The position numbers and the translations under genes are program-made. Of a DNA stretch of 64,000 nucleotides, positions 23,884 to 34,458 are shown in pieces (position 1 is the first letter of the stretch; each line of letters begins with the position of its first letter). The notes under the pieces were generated by a model. That model saw only the letters and a program-made list of their open reading frames with translations, searched no databases and had not been told where the DNA came from. The DNA is from Phanerochaete sordida (taxonomy: Eukaryota; Basidiomycota; Agaricomycetes; Polyporales; Phanerochaetaceae): positions 129,001 through 193,000 of the forward strand of contig BPQB01000026.1 in assembly GCA_019973155.2 (NCBI GenBank), in the 5' to 3' direction.

Positions 23884-24917
23884 CTACACTGTCTGATGCT
23901 GATAGATGTTTACACCTGACCCATGAACGCCTGATTAGCAGAATAATCCTGCAGCGTAAGAATATGTAGTCCGTACCCCAGGTATAGTTCTGGCTCGACC
24001 AAGTGTGCACAAGGCACGGTGACTGATCTGCACAGGCGAACTCGAACGTGAATAGGGAGCCACGGGGGCATCTGAAACGTGAGATGAACGTTCGTTCTCC
24101 CGCGTGAGGCGTGAAAGTTGCGAAGAAAGAAAGTGAGCTGGGCTTGGTGCGCCAGGAGAGTGTCTTCGGCTTCAGCATCTTCGAAGTGTCTGCCAGAAAA
24201 ACGTCGAATTGGGAGGCCGGATAGAGGAGGAAGGTGGAGTTGCCCTCGAGGGCTTGACCTCTGGCCGGGAGATCAAGAGTCAAGACACAGTCTTCCATGC
24301 CATAGTCAATGGTGCGGAATTGAATCACTGTATTTGTCTGGCAATGTATGAGTATGCTGACAGAGTAGAGTGGCTTGAGGACTCACGGTAGCGTTGACGT
24401 GGAGGTGCCTCTCGTTCGGTGAGGTTGTGCCCCATGTATCGCTCCACATGTCGTGCGTTCCAACAGGAGTGAGCCTGTCGGGCTGATCGCGAAAAACAGG
24501 AGCACAGACGCGTGGTGCAAGGACAATAGGAGGGATGCTGGGTGAGTGTACCAAGCCTGATCTGTAGAGATCATCCAATCCGATGTACGGGTCTGCGAAC
24601 TCCAGGTCAGGAAGACCTGGAGCGGCGTACGATGTCTTCCAGAGATGCTGCATATACGCTAAAGCGCATAGATCGGTCACAGCGATAACTGCGCAGAGTA
24701 TGAACAAGCAGGTCAAGGGGGAAAGTAGCTTGGGACGAGATGCGCGACGGCTGCCGCGAGCTCGTTCTACATATCATGCTCTGCTCAGCCGAAGAGGTAG
24801 TTGAATCCATCGAAGCTGCTCACCCGCTTGCGAAGAATCCTCTGTTTTCAAGTTATCTGCGACTACTAGCTCATAGTCGAGGAGTGGTTCTTGTTGATCT
24901 TGTGAAAGGGAGTCCAT
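23884..24917 (-). CDS. Single-anchor membrane protein of a basidiomycete-typical family (But2-like)
   Basis: Four exons: 24917-24824, 24766-24387, 24337-23977, 23930-23884; introns 57, 49 and 46 bases; 293 residues. A short cytosolic N terminus (MDSLSQDQQEPLLDYE...) with a basic patch RARGSRRASRPK precedes one transmembrane helix (LTCLFILCAVIAVTDLCALA), so type II topology is likely. The outer domain has ADPYIGLDDLYRSG, VIQFRTIDYGMEDCVLTLDL, TLSWRTKPSSLSF, FRCPRGSLFTFEFACADQ and ends IYQHQTV, the closing motif I associate with this family. Such proteins are common in polypores and are sometimes annotated with an ubiquitin-3-binding But2 C-terminal domain; that name is from memory and uncertain. 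Function unknown. It sits beside the UstYa-like gene at 25457, transcribed away from it. Confidence 0.75.
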
Positions 24918-25456
24918 TGTAAGCGAAGGAGACAGTGAAAACTAGGGTGAAACGGGGTCGACGGCTCAGTCTGAGTGCATCCTAGAAGGCCTCTCTCCGG
25001 CAATTTCGTCACGAGGACCGATATTTCAAAGATTCCAGCATTGCAGTCCGCAGCCTGCGTTCGATCCAGAAATCAACAGCACTTTGACATATTGAAATAG
25101 GCATGAAGCGAGCCGTCGGGTTGAGGAATTGCAGTCCTTATTTGGAATGCTCTAGAATAAGATACCGTGGTGTCTCGTCGCCATGTTTGTTACCAGATGC
25201 ATTTGCCCCACTTCAATCACCGGCAGCGGTGGCGGCAGAGGTGTACAATTTCCAGATGGGATCGTGAAGGGAGAGCTATCGCTCTCGACTACGGTAGCCG
25301 CAGTTTTACTAATAGGAGCGCCGAGTACATTCGCACAGCATTGGGCAAAGTAAGGAGATGGCGTACCAGATTTGGACATCGGCGTAACGGCGTTTGGAAA
25401 GCAAATAAAGAGCTGCAGCCGTTAGCAGTCCTTTTGCCACTGCCTTTGCAGCTAGG
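24918..25456. other. Divergent intergenic region between the But2-like and UstYa-like genes
   Basis: 539 bases shared by two divergent starts. No convincing TATA box or conserved frame. It should contain both promoters. Confidence 0.6.
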
Positions 25457-26168
25457 ATGCATCCTCACACCTCTCTACTGTCTATAATCCGCGCCGCACT
25501 GCTCCTCAGCGGCGGGGTTGTCCTCATTCTGGCGAATATTGTTCTGATCCGGACCTTAGTCTCGGAGTATTCCTCAGAGCTACAGAAGCGCCCCGCTCCG
25601 CTGTCCGTCTACAGTTCGTTGTCTTGATAGGCAACATAGAGCGACAGGCTGACCTGTGGTTATGACAGGCTTCGTCGAGGACGACGTTCCTGAGCGTCTG
25701 CCCTTGATGCGCGATAGAGGCTACGTCCTCTGGTCAGCGGAGGAGAGCGTCCGGTTTTCAATCGACGGACCTCGCGCTGATGAAGAGTGGTTCTATGCCA
25801 CAGTTTTCAAGGGCGCTGGGAACGTCAATTTGGGGCCCAATGATCGATTTTTCGCCGTTGACCTTGAGCATGAGCTGCACTGTCTTCGGCGGCTTCGAGA
25901 ATCGCTTGGGAGGGAAGAAGGATTGACGGATGCAGAGTTCGGACATGCGGAACATTGCCTCAGCTATCTCCGCCAGCATATCCTATGCTCTGCGGATGAG
26001 ACACTGGAGTTTGGGGACAGTTTTGCTCGTAATCATTCTGCTTGGAGGTCTGCGGGGCTGCGCGTATGCAGAGACCCCGAAGCCTTCTTCTCTGCCATGT
26101 CGGTTTACAATGGTGCCTGGCTGAAGAGCTCAAGTAGACACCTTAGCACCCGCCGTGAGTCGTTGTAG
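25457..26168 (+). CDS. UstYa-like (DUF3328) putative oxidase, copy 1
   Basis: Exon 1 25457-25613, intron 25614-25668 (GTTCGT donor, GACAG acceptor), exon 2 25669-26168; 218 residues. An N-terminal signal anchor (AALLLSGGVVLILANIVLIRTL) is followed by YSFVEDDVPERLPL, then the two diagnostic motifs: HELHCLRRLRE (HxxHC) and, about 26 residues on, HAEHCLSYLRQHILCSADET. The tail VCRDPEAFF corresponds to the HxCRDW region. UstYa/UstYb proteins are membrane-anchored oxidases or cyclases of fungal RiPP pathways such as ustiloxin and cyclochlorotine; many basidiomycete homologs have no known role. An alternative 3' end uses GTGAGT at 26157 and an acceptor near 26211, adding about 23 codons to a stop at 26294. 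Confidence 0.85.
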
Positions 26169-28721
26169 TATATACGTAAAGTATTAATAGCTGGACCAAC
26201 GTCTCCAGGCAAATCTCCAGGCTTCGCTCCAAACCGTCTTGTGCCGCTGTGTGAGCTCATCGTCGAGCTGTCCAGACAAACTGGAGAAGCGTAGCTGGTC
26301 ACCGGGCCGGGCCGCTAGCGTATTTGTACGGCTGAAGCTTTACAGGCTCGTACAAGAGGCCGATTCACAGACTTGCGCAGTACCTGCTTAATTTGTACTT
26401 TATCAGCGCATAGCAGATGTCCTTTCTAGATGCACAGCGCGAAAACGTCGACGTCCCTGTTGCGCATTGGTCCTGCATGACGGCCGGGTCGACACTACTG
26501 CCCACAAGCGTGATAGTAACGTCGCGCATGCACTATTACATGCGCATGGTGTTTTACTGCGACGCACGGCAGAGTTAAGTGCACTGCGCAATGTACGCGC
26601 CGTACTTGGCGTGCTCCTTGAGTAGCGCGTCCGATTCGAGCAGTTCGCCGGCTATGAGCTCAATCGGAATCGGTGACTGGTCCAGATCGAGCTCGGACTT
26701 GGACGCCATCGACTGCGGCATGTTCCAGGCCTTTGCATGTGCGCTTTTGTGGCTTGTGGGCGACTACAAGCTGATCTAGCGCTGCACGCGGTCTATGAGC
26801 CTAAGAGCCTATCAGCGTCGCCATGTCCATGTAGTAAGTCAGAGACATACTATAGGGAATTAAGCACGGCTGCGTGTCTCGGTATATATTTTATATTGAC
26901 CCGGCCAGGGCTTCTGCCGGTACGGGCCATGTCATGCGTGTTCTTTCTGCAAGCGACCTCCAGAATGAGCGATAACGAGCGGCCATAAAGCTACAAAGCT
27001 CACTCAGGCAGTTTCAGCGTATTACTCATGGAGAGCATAAAATATCTAGCTAAGCTCGTGAGGAGCAACAGGCGGAAGACCTCGACTCAGAAGTCGCTGC
27101 GCTTTTCTTTGCCGCGCGTACACTTATCGAGGTCCTACGTTGGCTCGAGGTACCCGCTGACGTATCAGCTGCTGGAAGTGCGGTAACCAATGTGATGCAC
27201 GGCCTACGATAGCGTACGGTCGGCGTCGTGCTAAGTAAAACGTTACTCGCGGCCTGGTAACTGGTTGTCTGCCTCGGGGAGCGAGTTCGCGTACGCAGCG
27301 CAATAGGGAGCGTAGATACACGAATCCGCGCAAATATGAGTCCTCCGTGTACTTTCGCTGCTCAGCGGCCGAGCGACGCTCAGCGAACTTGTGGCGGTAC
27401 GGATAGTTTCGAGTGGGATAAACAAGGCGTCGACGAGGCGAAGAGAGTCCCGGAGAGAAAGTCGCTCAGTTCAAAGCCGCCAATGGGAGCAAAATGCATG
27501 AGCTTGGCGAGGCTGTAGGCGGTCTTGAGGTCCTACGCTCGATGTCCCACTGCATCGATGCGCATCCCGAGTAAATCTTCCTGAGACTACTCGCAGACTG
27601 GAAGGCGGCACATTCCGACAACCCATCAGTGTACATAGTATGTGTAGTGTTTATTCCAGGTGACCAGAGAGCACTCACAACTCGAAGTGCGGCAAGCCGC
27701 ACGTAACGGTACTTACGATGATCCCGTCGACGGTGTTCATCGTACTGGAGGAGAGGAACCACAACAGCTCGTCATGCTCGTCATTTGAACACGTACCGCG
27801 CGCCCTCAGCCAAGTCACGGTGTGGCGTCAAAACCTTACTCTACAATCCAGCATCGTGTCACGAATGTTGGTCTTGCCACCCCCTTGGGGAGGTGAGGGT
27901 CGTTTGGATTGCCAAAGACGCATAGCCCTGTTCTACATCGTCCTATAGGCGGCAGACCTACATATCCATGTCGGTATTTCTCCGGAAGCGGTTGTGTCAA
28001 CAGGGTCGTCTGGGGCTAGAAGGTGCTAGCGAGGGTCGAGTCGAGAGCCTAGAGGTTGCGTCGATGTATGACATGCGCGCAGGACCCCTGACACCACGGG
28101 ACCCGGTGAACTCTTTACCGCACTGGCTGCTCTTCGCACGGCTCGCTGAACGCGGAAAAGGCCTCACTGGCTATTGGCACTGTGCCCAAGTACATGACTG
28201 ACACGCTTGTCTATGTGGTCTATTGCATTACCAATGATGTTCATAGGCCCGAGTCAGATATGTACGCGCGCGGAGGGAGCCCGCCGGGAGTACTATAGCG
28301 GCCTTCGGTGTTCTCATAGACTCGAGACCCACGTCTTTTTCGAAATTAGCCCTAAAATTCGCGTTTCAGCCATGGTTTATTTTGGTAGATAAAAACAGAT
28401 CCATGCTACCCAGCTGGAGTGGTATGCGAAGCCGGGAGTGTGGTTCTCTTCGAGTTCTACGCCGGGCGCTCAGCTCTCGTACTCACGCGAAGGACACGAC
28501 TACGAGCGCCACCGGTGAGCGGCCGTAGAGCCTATGTCGTGGCTCTGGAGCGTGGATTAGCAGAATGGAGGTCACGAGCTCGGAGTAAGTATGCACACTG
28601 CCACATAGCCTCACATGATGTTTACTACGGCGAGTAAGGCAGCGCAAGGAGCAATATATTACGTGGAACGCATAGCAGCAACATTTCGAAGGTGAAGAGT
28701 AGCATAAAAGTCCCAGTAGTA
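26169..28721. other. 2.5 kb without a supported gene
   Basis: Two short coding-like stretches occur: minus 26578-26760 (MPQSMASKSELDLDQSPIPI then ELLESDALLKEHAKYGAYIA) and plus about 27060-27212 (LDSEVAALFFAARTLIEVLR). Neither has a start, splice partners or a recognised motif, so I treat them as remnants or chance. The rest is featureless at moderate GC. Confidence 0.5.
26578..26760 (-). pseudogene. Short coding-like fragment, unknown
   Basis: Minus frame giving about 50 residues from MPQSMASKSELDLDQS to KYGAYIAQCT and a TAA stop. It has balanced, helix-like composition. A TATAAAATATATA motif lies about 150 bases upstream on the same strand (near 26885-26900). It could be a micro-gene or the last exon of a lost gene. 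Confidence 0.2.
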
Positions 28722-29948
28722 CTAGACCTGACTAGAATTGTCAGTGGTAGATATCATGTACATAGTTGAATGCGACTTGTTGACGTCCTTCTTCGTGAGA
28801 TCGCCCAGCGCAATCGTTGTGGAAGGACTCGATGCATGGAGAGGTGCGAGCTCGGGTTCGGCAAAACTCATTCTAGTGGAGGCGCACAGAGTATCCTTAG
28901 ACCATGCCCTACCCATGAGAACGCGCAGGATAATCATCTGCGGAGAGATGCACTGGGGAATACATATCAGTGATAGGTGCCACAGTATCGCCGGGGATGC
29001 CCTTACCGTAAACATTACATAAACCGATAGAAAGAAAATTGCCAGCGGGCTGTTGAGCCCCACGGTTACGACGTAAGCTATGCCAGAGAGTGTATACGGC
29101 AATGCAGACTCGGTGACGATAGACACTGCACCCGTGTACCTCTGTGCGGCTTCCTTGCCAAACACGTCCCGCATTTCCTTCGAGACGTAGAGGATGCGGA
29201 AGCATATGAGGCTGGAGACGACCACATTGAGACCAATGGCGACACATCTCCAAGACAGGTTAAGTCGCGACGCCAATCCAGCAAAGAAGTCGGAGTTGGG
29301 GATGCCGGAGTAGTAGCACACTAATGTGCCAAGAACTAAATCGGAGATCAAGAATGAGTTCATGCAACACAGCGCACAGAGCGATGAGAGTAGTACCCAA
29401 GCTAGCAATGTCAAGGATTACAGGGAAGATGATGATGGGCTTCCAACTTCCCCAGACGACGTAACACCGATAGATCTACATTTCCGATGGTATGAGATAT
29501 ATATCTGACATGATGTACTGTACTCGCCACGTACCAGAAGTGTGTCGCTGAACACGGTGAGCAGTACAGTTGCGCCGGAGCCCATAGTCTGATACCAGAT
29601 AGAGGCAAACGCGGCAAGGTAGGCCTCTGAACCACCGGGATAGCTGGCGTTGGAAATCCACATGATCTCTCCAAAAACGCTCTGAACAGCGACCTGGATG
29701 GTGACAAGGAAGAGCATGATCGTGCTGAAGATGGCGAAGAACATCTTCATTTTTGATCCTGTCTTCTGCGCCTTCAGGATGCACCGCAAGCTCGCGAAGT
29801 ATAGTACCAGCTCGATCCCTGTCTTCAACGCTCAGCTCGAGGCAAAAAAGGCTACGGAGAGGGTACAGAGAGCGGACGCACCATACAGAATACAGTTGAA
29901 GTTATTTCCAATATAATAGGAGTGCTGGAAGACGGCGTTCTCGTCCAT
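28722..29948 (-). CDS. Seven-helix membrane protein of a basidiomycete-specific family
   Basis: Five exons: 29948-29882, 29818-29535, 29475-29397, 29335-29007, 28952-28722; introns 54-63 bases; 329 residues. The start MDENAVFQHSYYIGNNFNC leads, across intron 1, into YGIELVLYFASLRCILK. Hydrophobic segments follow: FFAIFSTIMLFLVTIQVAV, IWYQTMGSGATVLLTVFSD, IYRCYVVWGSWKPIIIFPVI, VAIGLNVVVSSLICFRIL, RYTGAVSIVTESALPYTLSG and NSPLAIFFLSVYVMF. The segment ISPQMIILRVLMGRAWSKDT marks the family, abundant in polypores and mushrooms, topologically similar to GPCRs but without assigned ligands. The cytosolic tail is Ser/Thr-rich. Function unknown. The deduced structure is intact. Confidence 0.85.
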
Positions 29949-30395
29949 TATAGCGTGCTTGTGGGTGGCAAGGGCAAAGTAGAGTAGCAGCTGATCGGGG
30001 CGAAGAGAACGTCTCGTCCGGCACCGCAGCCTGATTACATACCCAAGAAAGAGCCAGATGTAGTAAATTACGCTGTGATCTATGCACAGCATTGGAACTG
30101 GCATCCATATACCTTCGCTCTCGCGCAGATACCCAGAATAACAGTAAGGCAGCTTCACTGAGCCCGCGGCCACACGATCCGATCAACATCGGTCTCCAAA
30201 CGAAGGAAAGGCTTGGCTGTCATCTATTCTGGGATAGACGAGTGTCATTTATTATTTAATGTACCGTGCGGTGAAGATGGGGACACGATACGTCTGTCAC
30301 GCGCACTCCGCTCTCTAACCTGCATCATGTGTATCTCTCCCAGAGCATCAATCTGCTGATAGAAATATTGCAAGTCCCGTCCCGTTATCACAGGC
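29949..30395. other. Intergenic, no supported gene
   Basis: 447 bases between the seven-helix gene start and the 3' end of the second UstYa-like gene. A long minus frame through 29949-30190 reads across but lacks family motifs and is not needed for either neighbour. Confidence 0.55.
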
Positions 30396-30971
30396 TCACA
30401 GCCATCCCCTCTGATTTTCCGCCACATTCTGGTAGACCTCTCTCCAGTCGTGACACCTCCGTATCACGTCCACGCGGACCGGCTTGATCTTGTGCGTGTA
30501 TTGGTATGCGTCCAACATTGTGTCCCCGCGGCACATGAGAGTCTCGCGTAAGTAGTTCATGCAGTGCCGAGTACGTCCTATCTCTCTTGAGTACTTTGGC
30601 TGCGTTAAATCTTGTCGAATCTGATCGAGGCAGCGTAGCTGGTGCATCATAGACACCGTGTAGGGGTCTTGTGATGGCCCCAGCCGAACGACACCATTCC
30701 CTGGGTAAAGCGCAGCCCACTCGAGCGAGGAATTAAGCTTGTAGCGCGTCCAGTTGTCGAAGAGGAGTAACACTTCCTTCTTTTCGACGGTCCCGAGGCC
30801 TGAAGGTGCGTAAGTACTTGCGCTATGCTACATGACATATGTATGTATACCATGTCTGGCCTTGTCCGCAATGCGATTTCGCGTCATCGAGTTTATGCTG
30901 GCGACCTTGAGACAGATGCTGACGGTCAAGAACAGCATGAGTAACATGGTCAGGATGGTCCGCTGATGCAT
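30396..30971 (-). CDS. UstYa-like (DUF3328) putative oxidase, copy 2
   Basis: Exon 1 30971-30851, intron 30800-30850 (GTATAC donor, TTCAG acceptor), exon 2 30799-30396; 174 residues. The signal anchor is RTILTMLLMLFLTVSICLKV. Then come LEWAALYPGNGVVRLGPSQD, the first motif MMHQLRCLDQIRQ and the second RHCMNYLRETLMCRGDTMLD, ending CHDWREVYQNVAENQRGWL. In the first motif the second His of HxxHC is Arg (HQLRC), a form often met in basidiomycete members, while the second motif is intact. Membrane-anchored, lumenal catalytic part expected. The short length (about 175 against 218 for copy 1) comes from the missing linker after the anchor. It is convergent in type with copy 1 but on the opposite strand, 4.2 kb away. 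Confidence 0.82.
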
Positions 30972-31760
30972 ATTTGAATCTGCGGAGTGGTGTCAGCCCA
31001 TTAGCTGAGTTGTCTACTTGCGCTTTTTCAATATCTAGCGTACCGCTGCTTTTACAGGCTGAGGATTGGACCAGTAGAGCAACGAAAGGCAGTGGCGATG
31101 GACAATGCCCGATGTACTGTAACTCCATTAATACTTTTCCAGCCGAGGAATTCGGACTCACTACTGTCTGTATTGGATGCGCTCGCTCTGCTCAAGCGAT
31201 GAGATCCTTTGTCTTCCTACCGTTATCTCTTGTATGCTTCTTCTGCTCAAAAACCTGCATCGGAGTCGGCAAATGCTTCATGACAGTCATGGAGGGTAAA
31301 GAAGGTGTCTAGAAACACTCAGAGGTCACGATAAGACGCAAGGAGCATGGAAGCATTCAAACCCACGGAGCAGTGCCCGATACTTGTAGGTCGTGGGCAT
31401 CTGGAAGAGATTAATGCACCCAGATCAGTATGGCGAGTTGAAGCGGTTACCAAGGATGACAAGACTCACGCCGCAGCGCACTTCGCTGATACTCCAACAG
31501 GTAGTCACCGTCGTGCACGGGCAGATGCGTCCAGTTCAACTTTGAGGTCGAGAGAAGAGCAGACTACCATAATTGAAAGACCGAGTCCTCATGGTACGGT
31601 GTCCGAGTTGGAGAGCGCGTGGTCTCCTTCGTTTGGTATAGCTGTTTTGCACCTGACGAAAGTATAAAAGTAAGCGATATCGGCCCTCGACTAGTATCCA
31701 TTCCCGGCCATTCTACATATCTTGCGATCTGTCAGCACGTATCCTTTCTCTCAGCACGTC
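30972..31760. other. Divergent promoter region: UstYa-like copy 2 and the small secreted peptide
   Basis: 789 bases between divergent starts. It holds a TATA box at 31663 for the rightward gene. The long plus frame at 31347-31667 shows no motif and overlaps the promoter, so I do not call it. Confidence 0.55.
31663..31670 (+). promoter_or_regulatory. TATA box (TATAAAAG)
   Basis: A textbook TATAAAAG stands 98 bases before the ATG at 31761, leaving a likely 5' UTR of about 65 bases. Such boxes mark strongly regulated or highly expressed fungal genes. Confidence 0.65.
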
Positions 31761-31963
31761 ATGCAGCCTCGCACCATCGCACCTGCCTTGATACTCACAG
31801 TTGTATTGCTGCTGGTGGTAGCAGTGCACGCACAAGATGCCACCGCCGCAGAACCTGCTAGTACGTTGTCAGCGCGGATACTAATATTAATCACTCTGAC
31901 CTACATTCTCGAGCAGCAACCTCTTCCATTCAACTGGACGAACCCTTTTTGAAGTGGTTCTGA
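31761..31963 (+). CDS. Small secreted peptide, 48 residues, unknown
   Basis: Exon 1 31761-31860, intron 31861-31916 (GTACGT donor, CTGAC branch, GCAG acceptor), exon 2 31917-31963. The product begins with a clear signal peptide (TIAPALILTVVLLLVVAVHA, cleavage expected after VHA) and leaves a mature peptide of about 25 residues: Asp/Ala/Glu-rich, then TTSSIQLDEPFLKWF at the C terminus. No cysteines, no dibasic Kex2 site, no CaaX box and no internal repeats, so it is neither a hydrophobin, a mating pheromone nor a classical repeat RiPP precursor. Its position next to UstYa-like genes and its TATA box make a secreted signal or single-core precursor possible. Alternatively the second exon is a chance splice and the gene is longer or shorter; without transcript data this is uncertain. 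Confidence 0.5.
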
Positions 31964-32427
31964 GGCAGTAGTCTCTAGTTTCTGCACAAGTACGGTAAGC
32001 CGTCCAGAAAGACATTCGCTGCGGCGGCTTGCTTATGCATTGCTTCAAGCTGGTTAGCAATTTTGCACGCCAAGCAATGAGGTGGTTCTATATGCCTACA
32101 CCGCAGTAGTCCCAGAGAGCTTGACTGTTCGTGAACAACCGTCTGTTGTGATACTAGATCGCCGTAGCTGTAACCTTGGAAATTGCTTGATCAGTGCAGG
32201 CGCTCTTTTCGGTAAGTATGAAGCTTCTGCAACGAACGTCGTGGTCGGACTCGTCAACTCTCGAAGGGGTCCTCAGGCCTTGGCAAGCCTGGAGTCGACA
32301 TCGTTCTCTACAAGCGAGTGTTCGCCTTGCTGGAGGTAGAGCTGCAAACGGAACGTTTGAATTATTAGCCGAGGCCCTAGGTGAACTTGTGAAGTGTATG
32401 AAAAAGTTCAGCTCGAAAGATAAAAAA
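31964..32427. other. Intergenic, no supported gene
   Basis: 464 bases between the small peptide gene and the tRNA. Short frames only. Confidence 0.6.
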
Positions 32428-32498
32428 TGCATTAAGGGGGAATCGAACCCCCGGCGGGTCGATGGCAACGACCCAGGTTACCACTACCCCATTAATGC
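32428..32498 (-). tRNA. tRNA-Gly (GCC)
   Basis: The minus strand folds as a complete cloverleaf of 71 bases. Acceptor GCATTAA pairs with TTAATGC, followed by discriminator A. The D arm contains GGGGTAGTGGTAACC. The anticodon stem GGTCG/CGACC closes the loop TTGCCAT (anticodon GCC). The T arm is GGGGG-TTCGATT-CCCCC. No intron. It lies 154 bases from the VMA4 start, in opposite orientation. Confidence 0.95.
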
Positions 32499-32652
32499 TT
32501 GTAAATGGAGCTGTTCGTGACGTCCTTAAACATTCATCACTGATCATCAGGGACGACGTCAATAGGTCCTGAGCCATCCGCGCCGCGCTTGCAGCCATCA
32601 CCGTTTATCCTGCCTTCCTCGTAGCTCAGCACTCAGATACAGCTCATTCACG

Positions 32653-33736
32653 ATGTCGACACGCCCGCTCAATGACGATGAGGTTATCAGCGAGATGAAC
32701 AAGATGGTGAGCGACGCCATGCTCGCATGCCGTCCGCGTCCGTTGTGGAACGCGCAGCGATGGATCTTGGTGCTATGTCAGTCTCTAACCGTTCCTCGCA
32801 ACTATAGGTGGCCTTCATCAAACAGGAGGCTTTGGAGAAGGCTAGGGAAATCAAGGTCAAGGCGGACGAGGAGTTTGCCATCGAGAAGGTGCGTGTCGAT
32901 GACGCGCTTGGAACGGGAGTGTACTCATGCCAGGTTTGCGCGGAACGCGTGTGGGCTTTCATGCTTCCAGGCAAAGCTCGTCAAGCAGGAGCAACAGGCT
33001 ATCGACGCGCAGTTTGAGAAGAAGCGCAAGAACGCGGAGGTCGCGCAGAAGATGTACGACTCCTTGTCCCCCGCAGCCCTGTGCATGTCTCACATCTCCC
33101 GTCGTCCAGCGCGCAGTCGACGCTCACGAACAAGTCCCGCCTGAAGCTCCTCCAGCAGCGCGAGGAGCACATTCAAGATCTGTTCACCACAGCGCGCGAG
33201 CAGATTTCCGACCTCTCCGCCAACGAGTCCGCGTACGCCCAGTTCCTCGAGGCCAACATCCTGCAGGGCCTCCTCGCGCTCCTTGAGCCCGAGGTGGCCT
33301 TGCGCGTGCGGCACAAGGACGAGGCGAGTATCGCGAAGGAGGCTGCGGAACGCGCGGAGAAGAGGTACCAAGAGATCAGCGGGCGGACGTGCAAGACCAC
33401 TATCGAGGGCAGCCTCAGCGACGACCTGTACGTGCCCACAATCGGAGGCCGTGATGGCACATCTTACATTCGTCCTGCCCTCTTTGCAGTGCCGGCGGTG
33501 TCATCCTGGTTGCCGGCAACAACCGTATCACCCTCGATAACACCCTCGATGAGCGGTTGAGGCTGCTCGAGGACCGCGTACGTCCACCTGGCTGATGTCA
33601 TCTAAAACGTCTCGCTGACACCTCTCCAATCTGCGTTGTCCTCGTATCTGCTCCACCTCGTTGCGACCCGTAGATGCTCCCGGAGATTCGCTACGACCTC
33701 TTCGGCGCGAACCCCAACCGCAAGTTCTTCAACTGA
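32653..33736 (+). CDS. VMA4: V-type proton ATPase subunit E
   Basis: Six exons: 32653-32706, 32808-32888, 32971-33053, 33110-33427, 33490-33577, 33674-33736; 228 residues, the normal family length. The N-terminal half is a long helix (DDEVISEMNKM, VAFIKQEALEKAREIKVKAD, QQAIDAQFEKKRKNAEVAQK, IAQSTLTNKSRLKLLQQREE), the peripheral stalk coiled coil that pairs with subunit G. The C-terminal globular part has SAYAQFLEANILQGLLALLE, AGGVILVAGNNRITLDNTLD and ERLRLLEDRMLPEIRYDLFG, ending NPNRKFFN. Subunit E links the V1 catalytic head to the membrane part, so it is needed for vacuole and endosome acidification. Head-to-head with a tRNA gene. Intact. Confidence 0.97.
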
Positions 33737-34458
33737 GCGCACGACATTCGTCGGCTCCATGCACAGAGCCAACGTCAGATGTACAGTACGCGTCACTGTA
33801 TGAAGGCAAGATACCAAGCAGTAGAGGAAGGACCGCATACAAGCATACGCGCGGGTGTTCACTAGCTTACAGCCATTCCACTTTATGACCATCGGACCAA
33901 AGCAATTAACGTCACTTTTCTCTGTACAACCTCACCTACTTACGACCGACGTGAGCACCACCAGCAGCTCAATGTTGAGGGCCCCACTATCTCAACCTCG
34001 ACGGCACGCATACAGAAGACCCAGAAAGTCTGCCCCTTTGGGCGAATCCGCGAAGTGATCATGAGAACGAGTCATGGCTGAGTGCGCCGGAGCGCGACAC
34101 GATGACGCCTCATGTAACTCTTCACGCGTGCACGAACCATCGCAAGAGTACTCAAACACAAATACCGGCGAGCACCCCGCAAAGCTTTGGGTGCCACCGC
34201 CTGCGACTCCTGTCCTGATTGCGAAATGCCTTCGCTCTCAGCTTGGAGCGTCGATTTCGCTGGTTTGCAGGCCCACCACCTTGTGGGCAATTTGAACACC
34301 ATCTGTCCGCACGACTCGCAGGTGTGGTACCGTCCTAGAGTTGCCGAGTCTTGCAACGCTGGCCAGTTCTTCGTCTGACAAGCCTGCCGCGGTACAGACC
34401 GTCGCGCGCGCAGGCGGCACATAGATGGAACCACATGGTATATTGTGCGCCGTGTCTG
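33737..34458. other. Intergenic between convergent genes, no supported gene
   Basis: 3' flanks of VMA4 and the Alba-domain gene. A minus frame at 34238-34462 overlaps the Alba stop codon by four bases. It has no motif and no independent promoter space, so it is not called. Confidence 0.6.

Noticed and set aside
29949..30190. Upstream minus frame (MAAGSVKLPYCYSGYLRESE...) as start of the seven-helix protein
   Set aside because: The ATG at 29948 plus the intron at 29819-29881 gives the family-typical N terminus YGIELVLYFASL; the longer frame runs to a stop before joining the body.
30972..31161. Minus frame MSPNSSAGKVLMELQYIGHC as an upstream exon of UstYa copy 2
   Set aside because: Unneeded: the ATG at 30971 gives a complete signal anchor, and this frame differs from the coding frame.
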